DNA from: Dinochytrium kinnereticum
Taxonomy: Eukaryota; Chytridiomycota; Chytridiomycetes; Chytridiales; Chytridiaceae
DNA length: 24,055 nucleotides
Direction of reading: 5' to 3'
Assembly (NCBI GenBank): GCA_027604005.1
Contig: JADGJT010000343.1
Location: 1-24,055, forward strand
Shown: one piece after another, positions 10,301 to 21,064 of the stretch
Position numbering within the stretch: the stretch's first letter is position 1
Layout: every line of letters starts with the position of its first letter
Program-made: the position numbers and the translations under genes
Notes under the pieces: generated by a model
Database searches by the model: none
Told to the model about the DNA's origin: nothing
The model's input: the letters and a program-made list of their open reading frames with translations, nothing else

Positions 10301-12907
10301 ATTCGGGGATGTTGAGAACCGCCAAGAATGTTGTTGAAGATATTGAGAAGGAGGATATTTTGAGATCAGTCCTGACGGATCCTTCGTCCGAGTATTTCAA
10401 GTGTCCGCTTGTTGTGACTGGTCATTCTTTGGGAGCGGTAAGCTTTTTATCCTTTTTCTTTATCTATTCTGATTTTACTTTTTGTTTTTCGTCAATATCT
10501 CAACAAAGAAAAGTTCAAAGTTTTTAACGAATTTTTTTCTTCCACGATAAAAGGGTGTCGCCGCACTTGTCACAAGTCTCTTACGCTCAAACTACCCTAG
10601 CGCATGCTGCTACGCCTACGAACCACCCGGCTGTCTCCTCTCTGCCCTCGCCGCCCAACACTTTGAATCCTTCTGCACCTCCGTGATCATGGGTGATGAC
10701 ATCGTCCCCCGGATAACACGCAACTCAATGGAGCATCTGAAAGCCGATCTATCTCGTGTGATCGGCACCTGTAACGTACCAAAGTGGAGAGTGTTCCAAT
10801 CGGTGCTTGGCGAGAAGAAGAAACGGAACATTCAGCAGAGGAAGAAACCCGGGGTGAAGAAGAATGCGATGGTGGAGTCGCCCTCTGGGAAGCAAGGAGA
10901 TGCTGAGAAGGGGTTTGGGGGCGGTGGGAAGGGAGCAGGTGATGACGGGAAGGCGGAGAAGGATTTCGAGAAGGGAATTCCTGGGTCGAAGTTTCCGAAT
11001 ACCCCAAAGGAGCTTTTAGACATGCTGATGTCGAAAAAGGGAAATTCGCCGGAGGAGGAGGAAATGTTGAAACGTGCGGTTGAACATTTCATTCACCACG
11101 ATCCAGCGTTCAGCATTGAACGCGTTCTCCAGTTCACCCCAATGTTTGTCCCCGGAAGAATTCTCTACATCGAAAAGCACCGTCGACCGCCTCAAACTCT
11201 CCAACAAGCGATCGGGGTCGCATTTAACGCAGCCGGAGAAAAGATTAAGGACGGGTTAAGGGACGGTGCGGAGGGCATCAAAGACGTTTTTGCACTCGGG
11301 AGAAATGAAACCCGTCGTCAAAGAGCCAGCATGGACAACCTTGACGTCATAGGCGGGACAACCAAAGTGAAGCGAGGAATGAGCATCAGTCTTAATGATC
11401 TTCGACCAGACAGAACCAGAACCGCAGAGCGTGTCACCAAATCTTCGTTAGACATCAGGGTCTCTGAGAGCCTGGACACCCAGGCGCCAGAAAACACCTC
11501 GACCTCTGTCCTCCCAATGTCAGGAGAATCTCGAGCACCCAGGAAAAAGTCACGGTTTCAGGCCAAACGACACGCGCGACGTATGTCTGCTGATGATGTT
11601 GTGAGTCAGGGAAAACCACTTTGGCATGCCAAATCGGCTCCTGATATGATGTCTCCGGAGGGTGGTGGGATCTCAGTCATGTCCTTAAATGACGTTTCGG
11701 ATGGTGAAGGGTTCCGGAAACCACGCGAGACAATGCGACCGAGCGTTGATGCCGCTCCAAGGAAGAGCTTTACGACGAGATCGAAATCTCGGGACGCCAT
11801 AAGGGGAAATGCATCTTCGATGATGAGTCTTGATCTGGATAGGAAGAATGTGAGCCGAGGAAGGTTGGATGTGATTGGGCGGGCCGATACCCGAAGCCGT
11901 ATGAATCGGTCAGTGGACGATATACTGGTAGTTGGGAGGAAGAACACCTTCCCCGCGCCTTCGGATGGCGGTAATCAGGAGAGACCTTATCGAGGCCCAA
12001 CCGTAACTTTCAAACACGGAGGGTCCACCAATAACCTATCGGCCAATGCTCCAAGACTGATCGCTTCAGCAGCGCTTGCTCCACCCATGTCAGTAGCAAT
12101 CAATAACCCAACAAACGATTACCTCCAAAAACCCACATCTACCCCAACTCCCTCTCCCTCAACACCCCTCTCCTCTCCCCCCATACCCACACCCACACCC
12201 ATAACACCCGTAACGCCCATCACGCCCAAACCATCTCCACAAACTCAAACCTCAGCAAATTTCTCCCCAATCCCCACAATCCCTCGAGCCTCCATCACAA
12301 AAAGGATGTCAAGACAAGGCTCCACAATCGTACCCTTCACGATTCGTAACACCGCTACCCCTCAACTTCAGCCGCACCCGACTTCACAGAACGCGTCCCC
12401 CCTGTCCGGCACCACTGTTCATGGTGATTCTGTCCCACCAGAGGTCCGGGTGACGATTATCACTCCAGATTCCTTGGCTTCAGTATCAACTACGGGGCCG
12501 TCTCTCTTTGGATCACCATCGTCTGCTGTTAGCGGCGGGGTGGAGTTATCAAAACCTCAGTACCCGAATTCTGCTTACGCTGTCAAGAAGTGTGGGGTGC
12601 CTGTTGGAGGTGCTCTGAGGAGATCAGGGAAGTATCATTACGTCCCGAGATGGGCTTCTAAGGAGGAGTTTGGGGAGATTGTGATCAGTAGGAGCTGCAT
12701 GAAGGATCATTCGCCTTTTGCCTTGCTGAGAGAGGTTTGTTTTCCATTCTTGTTGACTGCTTCTTCTTCTTTGAATGGCACTGGGACCATCTCTCAAATT
12801 CTTGCTTGCTTTCTTTTTTTTTAATTTAAAAGCTCCAAGAAGCACCCGCAGGCTCCATCCTTGGCGTCGCGCAAACGAACCCAACAGAGGACGAAGAAGA
12901 TGATTAA
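7334..12907 (+). CDS. sn-1-specific diacylglycerol lipase (DAGL family, class 3 lipase), multipass membrane enzyme
   Basis: Hydrolyses diacylglycerol at sn-1 to give 2-monoacylglycerol and fatty acid (family knowledge). Exons: 7334-7403, 7550-7574, 7616-7798, 7860-7902, 7996-10437, 10554-12734, 12833-12907; all phases agree, giving 1672 residues. The start MGKLVLFNRRINISSDDL resembles the conserved DAGL N-terminus, and HTIW is completed across exons 2 and 3. Four membrane segments lie near 20-44, 57-76, 92-120 and 139-165, followed by the DAGL-typical DWAPSDIVLGLILIKREQ. A Ser/Pro-rich stretch spans roughly 240-740. The alpha/beta-hydrolase part has IAIRGTFSVADVLVDL, the nucleophile in GHSLGA (Ser918), the acid in GDDIVPR (Asp968) and a candidate His1640 in MKDHSP. 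An intron cuts directly after GHSLGA. The Asp-to-His distance, about 670 residues, is far above the 126 of human DAGL-alpha because a low-complexity insert fills the loop after FVPGRILYIEK. Family certain; the exact 5' exons slightly less so. Confidence 0.92.
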
Positions 12908-13166
12908 AATGACCCTACAATTTCTTGCTTGATTCCTGCCGAAAACATACACGGTATAATGAGAAAAAAAGAAGAAGAAAGAAAAGGAAAAAAATAAATA
13001 AAACGCGTCGTTCTTGAAAAGAAAGAAATGTTCAAACCCCGTCGCCTTTTTATTCCTCTATTATTATTTTTTTGTCTTGTTTTTTTAACAGATCTTGTGA
13101 CTGTTTCAGCGTTGACTGTTGATTTCGTGTTTTGTGTTGAGTTACAGTTCCATTTTTCTTCATGGT
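12908..13166 (+). terminator. 3' flank of the lipase gene with poly(A) signals, and promoter of the next gene
   Basis: Overlapping AATAAA hexamers at 12993-12998 and 12997-13002 lie about 90 bp after the lipase stop codon and are the likely poly(A) signal. A T-rich stretch from about 13047 to 13090 follows. Only 259 bp separate the two plus-strand genes, so the next gene's promoter must lie within or overlap this stretch. Confidence 0.45.
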
Positions 13167-15291
13167 ATGGCGGACCTGAACGTCGTCAAGGCGGTGGATG
13201 AGACGCCTGTCCAAAGGTATGTTGCTGCACGCGTCGTGTTGGACGATGTATACAATTCTGCCAGTATGTGATCCATTGGGAGACCCACGCACGGGTGGTT
13301 AAAGTGAAGGCCCTCAAAAAATGGTGGAATGGCGGCGGGGAAGGGGTGGAGGGAGACATCTCAAGACGACTGACTGACTGGTCTGAGGTCTGATCCTTCC
13401 CATACACACAGCAGGCAACCCGACGACCAACCACCACAACAATGCACTTCAGAGCCTCACCACATCCTTCCCCCAATCCAACAAGACTGGTCACCCAGCA
13501 ATGTTGACGTGTCGCTTCATCACCATCCAGCACGTGTAGCAAACGTGAGCCAGGTCCGTCCTCCTCCACACCCAACAATCCCCCAACCCAAGCTTATCGC
13601 CCCCCACCTCCCCTTTACTCTTCTAAATCCAAGCAGCACTGGCTCGCAATGCAATACGCTCAAGTCTCGCACAACTCTGCCTCCAGAGCCTCCACGCACC
13701 AAGCGCATGAAGAGCCACCTCACCCCTCTTCCCACGTTGGAACGGTCACGGAGGGGTCACCGTCGGAATCTGGGACGCTCAATCGAGAGTTGAAACGTAT
13801 ATCGCAGGAGGTTGCGTATTGGAAAAAACAGGTTTTGGAGGACGATCGGTCGGTCTCTCAGAGGAGTTTTGGGAGTGAGGACACTGAGGACGTGGAGTTT
13901 CGGTGGCTGAGTGAGGGGTTGGGAAGACCAAACTTTCATCCGGGGTTTATGGGGGGTCATCAGAGGACAGAGTCGGCTTTCTCTGAAGGCTCATTGATTA
14001 ACATGGTAAACGCGTTGCCAGTTTCATCTGCAGCATGCTAACTACCCGGCTCTACAGTACAATCACCCCAGTCTCCCACGTTCAGAGTTCTCAATCAACC
14101 TCGTCAGAGCAAACCTCACGCCCGCAAGATCCACGCGAGACTCGTTTGCAAGCTCCCAGTCATCATCTCTCCAACGCATGCGAGGTCGGCAGCAGGCCGG
14201 AGCTCCTAGCGCGGCGGAAGGGGCAACATTTCGAAGCAGCCTTGACGGTCTTGAAAAGCCCAGCATAGATGAGCAGAGGCCCGGAAGACTCTTTATTGAG
14301 ACCGCGCGGATCAAGACCAGCTTGGATGAAATGAGACTTGGCGTGAGGTTTCAGAGCGGCGATGAGGGCGCTCGAGGAAAGAGAGGTCCCACTGATTATC
14401 GCCAGATGGAGGTCAAGACGCGTCCCCTCCACATCATGACAACGACCTCAGAAGCCTCGCCACCTCACGTTGACCCAGAGTCACAGCGGATCCTGATCTC
14501 CTACAACGAGATGGTGGCGAAAATGGAATCCTCCCATTCGGTGAACGTGACAGACTCCCTCGCCTCACCTGCCTCCGACTCGTTCCACTTTCAAGACCGA
14601 ATGGATCAAGTCAACCCTGCGGCCGTGACGTCCTATGAGTACTTTACTCAAGTCTGGGCTTACGCCACCAGCAGCATCTGGAGCAGATCTGGTACGGCTG
14701 GAGGGGGTGGGGATAAGGCTTCGCAGATTCTCTCGTCCACACGTGGGTCTTCGTTGTTCAGGTACGGGAGTGAGGGGGAGGTAAGGATGAGCTTTGATGA
14801 TGTGAGGGAGCGTGGGGATACCCCTTCTTGGATGATGACGCGTCACGAGGAGGAGGAGGACGACGACGTTTGGAGCCTTCATGGCGGCGAGGCTGATTCA
14901 AGTAAACCCGCCTTCCTTTTTTAAACATCTTCTCACGCGTTTATTGATCTCAACAGACATCACCTTAACCCCCACCAAACCACCGGCACCTAACCCGCTT
15001 CCAACCCCCTCACCAAACCCCATCAAGCCCCCCCCATTCTCAGATCTGGAGGCGATCCTTGACCGACTTCCTGCATCACGGATGGACGACCAAAGGTGTG
15101 ACTTGTCTGCCATCATGGCGAGACGAAGAGCGAGGGTGGGCGATGATGCCAAGAATGAGCAGGTTGTGGTGACGGTTCCAAGTGCTTCGGCGCAGCCGAG
15201 GGTGGTTGGGAGGATTGGTGCTGGTGAGAAGGATTCCATGCTGGTGAAGGTTTTGAAGAGGTCGATGGGGATGGATTTTAGGAGAAAGTGA
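13167..15291 (+). CDS. Hypothetical protein, mostly disordered with one short coiled coil
   Basis: I do not recognise this family. Exons: 13167-13216, 13412-13544, 13637-14005, 14058-14901, 14957-15291, giving 576 residues; all phases agree. The ATG has G at -3 and +4 and starts MADLNVVKAVDETPVQ. The strongest introns are 14006-14057 (GTAAAC, branch GCTAAC, CTACAG) and 14902-14956. Residues about 109-131 (LNRELKRISQEVAYWKKQV) form a short amphipathic helix. The middle is Ser-rich with acidic patches, including EEEEDDDVW near 455. The C-terminal 110 residues hold a Pro-rich linker, then FSDLEAILDRLP and a basic tail, MLVKVLKRSMGMDFRRK, which may be small folded or binding elements. No signal peptide, membrane segment or catalytic motif is visible. 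Exons 3-5 are secure; exons 1-2 rest on frame, phase and splice sites. Confidence 0.75.
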
Positions 15292-16241
15292 TTTTTCTTC
15301 TTTGACCATGTTTTATTCATCTCTCTTGCTTATCTTTTTATTTTGAAGAGAGCCACACATTAGATTTTAGGATAAGACGCGTTTTTGTTTTTTCTTTTTC
15401 TTTTTTTTTTCATCTTCCTGTGAATATTTTACCTTTGTTCCGTCCTTATTTTTTCTGTTTTCTCCTCTGAGGCTGACACCGTTCTAGACAAAAACCAAAA
15501 GGAAGTTTGCCGACAGTTTGAAGAGATCATCATCTTCCCCACCACAACATCCTTTGCATTTACATTTGACCTTGCTCGCCATGTTTATTTCATAGTAGCC
15601 TAGCCTTGGAGCCATTCGTAGATGAGAAGAAAGAAAAGAGAAAAAAACATGGCTGTGCAGAGAGAGACATTCTTCAACCAGCATTAACGAAAACGTAAAA
15701 AAATGAGTTAAAAGAAAAACTAGTTTGAACAAGGCAAAACCAGCTATCGAAAAAGTAAGAAAAAAAAATAAAAAAAATAAAGCTGAGCAACCAAAATCAA
15801 TGTTTAACGGAAGAAAGGAAAACTGGAAACGAGCTTGAAAAGAGAGAGAGAAGGGAAAGGGAGGTGCATGAGAGCGTCAAGTCATCGCAAAACGAGACAA
15901 CAAAGAACCAGGTGGAAAAAGAGGCCGTTCGTAACATCAGACAACCAAACCAACAACGAAGAAAAACAAAAGGTGCAACCACCGCGCCAAAAGAGAAAAA
16001 AAAGAAAGAAAAAGGAAACAGAAGCAAAAAAAAAAAAAAAGAAGAAGTTTCAGCCTACGAAAACCCGCGACCAAAAAAGAAAGAAAAGACAATCAACAAA
16101 AACAAACAACCGCAAAAAAAAAAAAAAATTAAAATCACCCAGTACGTTTAAATTACAAAAATAAAAGAAAAAACGAAAACAAAACAAGGAAGAGATTTTC
16201 CAACCCCCACCAAAAGCTGTTTCACCGAATATCCGTTACGT
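15292..16241. other. Convergent 3' flanks of two genes
   Basis: The first about 190 bp are T-rich on the plus strand, as expected after the plus gene ending at 15291. From about 15600 to 16240 the plus strand is A-rich, meaning T-rich in the direction of the minus gene that ends at 16242. Lys-rich frames here are composition artefacts. The only other item is the tiny Cys-rich frame at 15484-15582, entered separately. Confidence 0.7.
15484..15582 (-). CDS. Possible small Cys-rich peptide (32 aa), metallothionein-like pattern
   Basis: A minus-strand frame starts at an ATG in a good context (AAACATGG) and encodes MASKVKCKCKGCCGGEDDD followed by a short hydrophobic end. The four Cys in CKCKGCC resemble metal-thiolate clusters of short fungal metallothioneins, but only four Cys are present and the tail is unlike that family. 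It lies between two convergent genes in what is probably UTR. It may well be a chance frame. Confidence 0.18.
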   Translation of the reverse strand: MASKVKCKCKGCCGGEDDDLFKLSANFLLVFV

Positions 16242-19200
16242 TTAGGACATGTACTCCTCATTGGCGTCATCATAAGTTTCCTCATCAAGAGACTCTGACG
16301 AGAACTTGACGCTCTGCTTCGCGCCAAGCTCAAATAACCTCGCGTGACGAACCCACCGCCTGTGTCTCACGACTCGTTTCAAGGTTTTGCGGTTTTTCCT
16401 TAAAAAACAAAACGAAAATACAACATAACGTTAAAAAACGAAAAGCTAACGTAAAAAGAAAAAAAGAGGTAGAATGATATCCACGAGCCTATCGACAAAA
16501 GAAAACCAAAAGCCCAACACCACAACAAACTCAAACAAGCCCCCTCCCCTTCCCCCCACTAAAAAAAAAAAAAAGAAAGAAAGAACAACTCACCAATCCT
16601 TCCAAAAATTATCAGCATAACTCCACCCCTCCTCATCCACCTCCCCAATCTGTCCACCCCCCCTGGTATCAACATACCAAGCCCCATCCCACTCCCAAGC
16701 GTACCGTTTGGCAAGATCAAGGGGCACCTCCGTCTTCCAGCTCAACAGCTGCTCCCTTCTAAACGGCAACAGCTCAAAACTCTCCTTAGGCGTCGCCCTG
16801 GTCCCCGTAAAGTCCGTCCAAGGCGTCCTCTCAGCCGGCAACAGGTTCGGCACCCACCCAAGCCCAACCCACCATCGCTGATTCTCAAAGCACTCAAACG
16901 AGAGGACCACGTCAAGGGGCTTGCGGTTCTCCCAGCGGGTGGAGGACCGGGACATGATAGAGGAGCCTTTGCCGAGGGCGCTGTCGTTGGGGGACATGGG
17001 GATGGTGAACCCTGAGCCAACGTTGGCGGAGAAGTAGGAGGGGGAGGGAGTGGAGGAGGTTGAGGAGCCGGTAGAGTGGGAGGAGGAGGGGTGAGAGGGG
17101 TACCCGGCTGCGGCGGCGGCTTTCATCTGCTCGGCTTTTGTGGCGAACGGGTCCATGCTGTAAACTGGGGGAATCTGAAGAGGGCGTGGGAGGTGCATTC
17201 CGACGCCACCTGGAATTCTAGAGCTTGGTCCGTGCGTTCTAGGAAGAGATCCACCGGCAACGTGGTGGTGGTCGTTGGAACGATTGGGATCATGATACCC
17301 TTCATGACGGTCCAGAGTGTACATATCTGATTCGAGTGACCGTCTACGTTGTCGAATACGTTGTGACAAGACGCTCCCATCATGCTCATCATCACTGTCA
17401 AGATCTTCATCCGTGTTTGTCGTGAATACCGATGACCTCTTTCCATTCCCAACGTACGCACCGTACCCAGGTGTGGGTGTATGGCCTCCTCCCATCGGAT
17501 CCAATCCAGAAGCACTCTGACCCACCATGAAGCCCAACTGGCTGATCCCAATATTTCCAGCCAGCATCGAATCCGGATCAGAGCCACCTGCAAGCGTCGA
17601 CGAGCTGGTCGTCGCACCCGTCGCAGAGTACCCCTTCTTGGCGCGATTCCCCCACTGAGCGCTCACAGACGACCCAGCAACAGACCTCGGGATCGATCCA
17701 GTTCGAGCACTGTACCCGCTGATGTAACTCTCATTATCGTCATGAAGGATCACCGTCCCACTGTCCTCGTCCTCATCATCCGAGAGTCGAAGCGACCCAT
17801 AAGATCGGTACTCCCCTACGTGAGGGGGTCGCTGGGTGGACATGGGGCGAGTGACAGACGGAGGCGAAATAGTGCGTTCTGCATCCTCCTTTCTCCTCTG
17901 TCGGATCCCAGAGACGGTCGTAGGGTCTGGGGTAGGAGAAGGTTCATGAAGGTATTCAGGTGAAAGCGCCCGCTGCTGCTGCTGCAAAAGCTCACTGTGG
18001 ACCCTTGACGAAGTACGCGCAGGGGGACTTACAAACGCATCCGAAGACGAGTTACCCAGAATGGCCCTCGAAGATCCGGCAGCGACAGACAAGTAAGGAT
18101 CCGACGCTTGGGCCCCCACCGCGCTCAGATTCAAAGAATTAGCGCCCATATCACTGTCATCGTCGTCCTCCTCCTCATCCTCCCCATTCATCCCACGAGC
18201 AAACCTCGGTTCGGGAGTGGCAGCTTTGACAGCAGCGAATCGCTCAGCCGCAAGTTGAGACGCGGCGGCGGCGGCTGATTTCGCGGCGGCGGCCTCTCGG
18301 AGTCGCTTTTTGGCGAGATCGGCGAGCTTTTGCTGCAAGCGGTTCGAGGCGACCATGGCGGCGTTGGTGGCCTCTGCGGATGAGAGGTTGGAGGTGGCGT
18401 TGGAGGAGATGGAAGCGGCGTCGTCGGCAATGATCTTTTCCATTGGTGCGCTTATCTGTTCGACGGAGAGAGAGGAGGATCTCTTGGGATTCGAGGGCTT
18501 TTCTACCTCATCCACTGTGATAGTGGGCATAGATTCCGGCCCGGCCTCCTTGGCATCCTCAGGTTGAGCAGGTGGAGCTATAGTTGAGGCCTCCACCTTC
18601 TCTTCGCCCGCTTCCTTTTCGCCCGATAACTCAACAGTGGCTGGCGGGACCTCAGGGATGGGGGCCAGGACCTCGCCATGTTCCGCGGCATCCGCAGCGT
18701 CAGCAGCCTCAGCAGCCTCCGCAGCATCCGCAGCATCCTCCGAGGCAACAGCAGCAGCCAACTCGGAGGCAACAATGGCGGCCCTCGCAATCTCCTCTGC
18801 CCTCTCAGCCTGAATCTGAGCCTTTATCGCAACCTTGGCAGCAACCTTTGCCTCCTTTTCAGCCTTCTTCAGCGCGATGGCTTCGGGCGACGCCTCTTTC
18901 GCGGCGCGAGCGGCGTCATTGTAGGGGTTGAGACTCACGGTCGCTTGAAAGTTTCCAAAGTTGACGGTGCCCACCTCCCCGGCAGCCTCCCCTGTGGACC
19001 CGTTTGCGACAACCGCCACACCAGGTTCAGCAGCGACCGCAGACGAAGCCCCAACTTCAACAACGGCGGCGGCGCCGTTCGCAGAGGGACCATTCAGGGA
19101 AGCGGGGTTTCTCCCTCTCGCCTTCTCCCACTCGCTCGACACAATCTCCCTCACAATCTCACCAAACTCTGAATGCCAAGCAATGAGAACGAGGCCACAC

Positions 19201-20031
19201 AACATGATGATGACGCCAATGGGGAGCATGGTGTTGAGGAGAATCCAGATAAAGTATGAGAGGATGATGGCTTGGAAGAGGTGAATGGATTCTTGCTCGT
19301 TGGGGACCTTCCAGGAGAGCCTTGCGATGAATGTGTCGAGGGTGTCGAGGAAGGCGTGGACGTGCCCAAGGATGCGGGTGATGTAGCGGACCATCTTGGG
19401 GAGGGGGGGCACCTTGACCTGTGCAGGCTTGCCCTTTGGGTCTGACGTTAAGATTTGGAAAGGGATGAGTAGGATTGTTAGAGAATCGTTGGATATGATC
19501 ACACGGGTCTGGTAATTGACGGTTTAGGAGTGTTCTACTGGCCGCCAGAGGCGACATGCGGTTCAATGAGCTAAAGGCGGCAAAAGGCGGCACTTCAGTG
19601 CTCCCTTGGCCTATGATTGTAAGATGGCCCCTCCAGGGCCTTGCGGTTCTTCTCGATTCACTTTGCTATGGTTCGATTGCTCACTCACTCTTGATCTTCT
19701 CCGAATAAAAGTAGCCCATAAACATGAGAATGACGGCGTGGGGCCCATAGATCAGACAGAACCTTGGGGCGAGACAGAGAAGACACCAGGCGGCGCAGAC
19801 GGCAAAAGAGGTGGAGCGATCCTGCCAGGTGGAAACATAGGTAGCGCAGTGGAGACCGGGGAGGACGAGAGGGCTCAGACGGCCGACGAGGGTCTGCAGG
19901 GCGGTGAGCATGACGGAGAGGGGTTGCTGCGGCTGAGGTCTTTGGGCATTGTTCTGGGACGGGGTGGGAGGAGAGGAAGATCCCTTCTGGGGTTGAGGTT
20001 GCGGTGGTGATGGCGCATGCTGAGGTGGCAT
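16242..20031 (-). CDS. Integral peroxisomal/ER membrane peroxin with C-terminal DysF domain (Pex30/Pex23-type)
   Basis: Family members sit in ER-peroxisome contact membranes and control peroxisome number and membrane shape. Exons on the minus strand: 20031-19689, 19441-16594, 16398-16242; phases agree, giving 1115 residues. The first exon has a Pro/Gln-rich start, then LSPLVLPGLHCATYVSTWQD and membrane segments near 75-109. A second membrane block lies at about 170-202 (ILSYFIWILLNTMLPIGVII), giving a reticulon-like layout. Residues about 951-1090 are the peroxin/ferlin domain: ENRKPLDVVLSFECFENQRW, WVPNLLP, WEWDGAWYVD, GWSYADNFW, with KRVVRHRRWVRHAR after the last intron, which splits a Trp codon. 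Intron 1 uses GTGAGT and branch CTCTAAC. About 745 residues separate the membrane part from DysF, far more than in yeast Pex30. This insert has a long Ala/Glu/Lys helix-prone tract near 310-370, then Ser-rich disorder. The gene is divergent from the acyl-CoA synthetase gene. Confidence 0.92.
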
Positions 20032-20042
20032 GCTTTTAAGGA

Positions 20043-20150
20043 GAGAGCGTGGGAAAGAAGAATAGCGTGGGAAAGAAGAAGAGCGTGGGAAAGAAGAAGA
20101 GCGTGGGAAAGAAGAAGAGCGTGGGAAAGAAGAAGAGTGTGGGAAAGAAT
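20043..20150 (+). repeat. 18-bp minisatellite, six copies, each with a CSL-type YGTGGGAA site
   Basis: The unit is approximately AGCGTGGGAAAGAAGAAG. CGTGGGAA begins at 20048, 20066, 20084, 20102 and 20120, and TGTGGGAA at 20138, so spacing is exactly 18 bp. The array starts about a dozen bases upstream of the peroxin ATG (20031) and so probably lies in its 5' UTR or core promoter. YGTGGGAA is the canonical recognition element of CSL (CBF1/RBP-J/Su(H)/LAG-1) factors, which fungi also have. Actual binding is inferred. Confidence 0.9.
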
Positions 20151-20997
20151 TCTATTTCCTACTGCTGAATGAATGGGATGGGATGAGCAGGGGTGGAGAG
20201 GAGCAGCAGTATTGAGAGAGAGGGTGATGATGGATGTTGAGATGAGGCAGTAAATAATAATAATTAATACAGTACTAATAAGTAATTATATGTAATGCAT
20301 TAATATGTAATATTAGTTTTTAATATCTGAAATGACAGAGTGGTAGTGTGTGTAACGGCTGTCACACCCTGGTTGCAAACAGGAGGTGTGAGGTGTGTGT
20401 GTGTGTGAACATGTGTGCTCATCGGCGTATTTCTTTGATAGCATCACATTTAACTATTATTATTATTATTGTGATTTATTCATGATGATGATAATATACA
20501 CTTACAAGAATTAATAAGAAAGAAATAATAATGCAGAATTACAATATGTACTAAGGAATTGAGGAGCAATAATTACAATCACAATGGATGGCAGATCAAA
20601 AAAAAGAGCAGTAACAGTAATAGCAGCATGGGTCAATGATATGCAGCAACAGACTTGACTGATGAGTGACTGTGATGAATGGAGCGCAAGAAAGAAACAC
20701 TTGTGGAGGATCTGAGTGTGAAGGAGCGCAATATACATAATAATATAATCATGCAACAATAAATAATAATAATAAATAATACCATATAAAAAACAGTAGT
20801 ATACGCAAACATGATCTGCTCCCGTGTCCCATCGAACTTTATTTATTAATTTATCAATTATTTATTTATTTATGATTTTTATAATAACAAATAATAATAA
20901 TAAAAAAGAAAGAAAAAAAAAGAAAATCTTCAATAATAAATAATAATATAATAAAATATTAAATAAAAATAACTTAATCACTGGCACTGTGTAATTC

Positions 20998-21005
20998 TAT
21001 ATATT
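20998..21005 (+). promoter_or_regulatory. Candidate TATA box of the acyl-CoA synthetase gene
   Basis: TATATATT lies 60 bp before the ATG at 21065, with a C/T-rich stretch between them. The start codon context is ACAATG (A at -3). This is motif evidence only, in an AT-rich region. Confidence 0.4.
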
Positions 21006-21064
21006 CCGCGAACCTCCTCTCCCTCACCCTACAACTACTTTCTCCAGAGAAAGAACAAGATACA

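Larger units (their letters stand above)
20032..21064. promoter_or_regulatory. Divergent promoter between the peroxin and acyl-CoA synthetase genes
   Basis: About 1 kb shared by two genes read away from each other. Next to the peroxin ATG is the 18-bp repeat array (entered separately). The rest is AT-rich with AAT/TTA blocks near 20250-20315, 20455-20475 and 20755-20990, and a GT tract near 20395-20410. No gene is visible; the minus frame at 20511-20759 has no domain. Confidence 0.7.

Noticed and set aside
13186..13578. 130-residue minus-strand frame over exons 1-2 of the hypothetical gene
   Set aside because: A shadow frame; no splice signals or domain on that strand, while the plus exons fit in phase.
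14898..15320. 140-residue minus-strand frame opposite exon 5
   Set aside because: A shadow of the plus coding exon; begins in the 3' UTR and shows no domain.
15797..16164. Lys-rich frames (plus) and Phe-rich frame (minus) before the peroxin gene end
   Set aside because: Same composition artefact in a 3' flank.
17123..17617. 164-residue frame and several others inside the peroxin gene
   Set aside because: Alternative frames of a long low-complexity coding exon.
20043..20150. CRISPR array
   Set aside because: The 18-bp units are directly contiguous with no unique spacers, and the DNA is eukaryotic.
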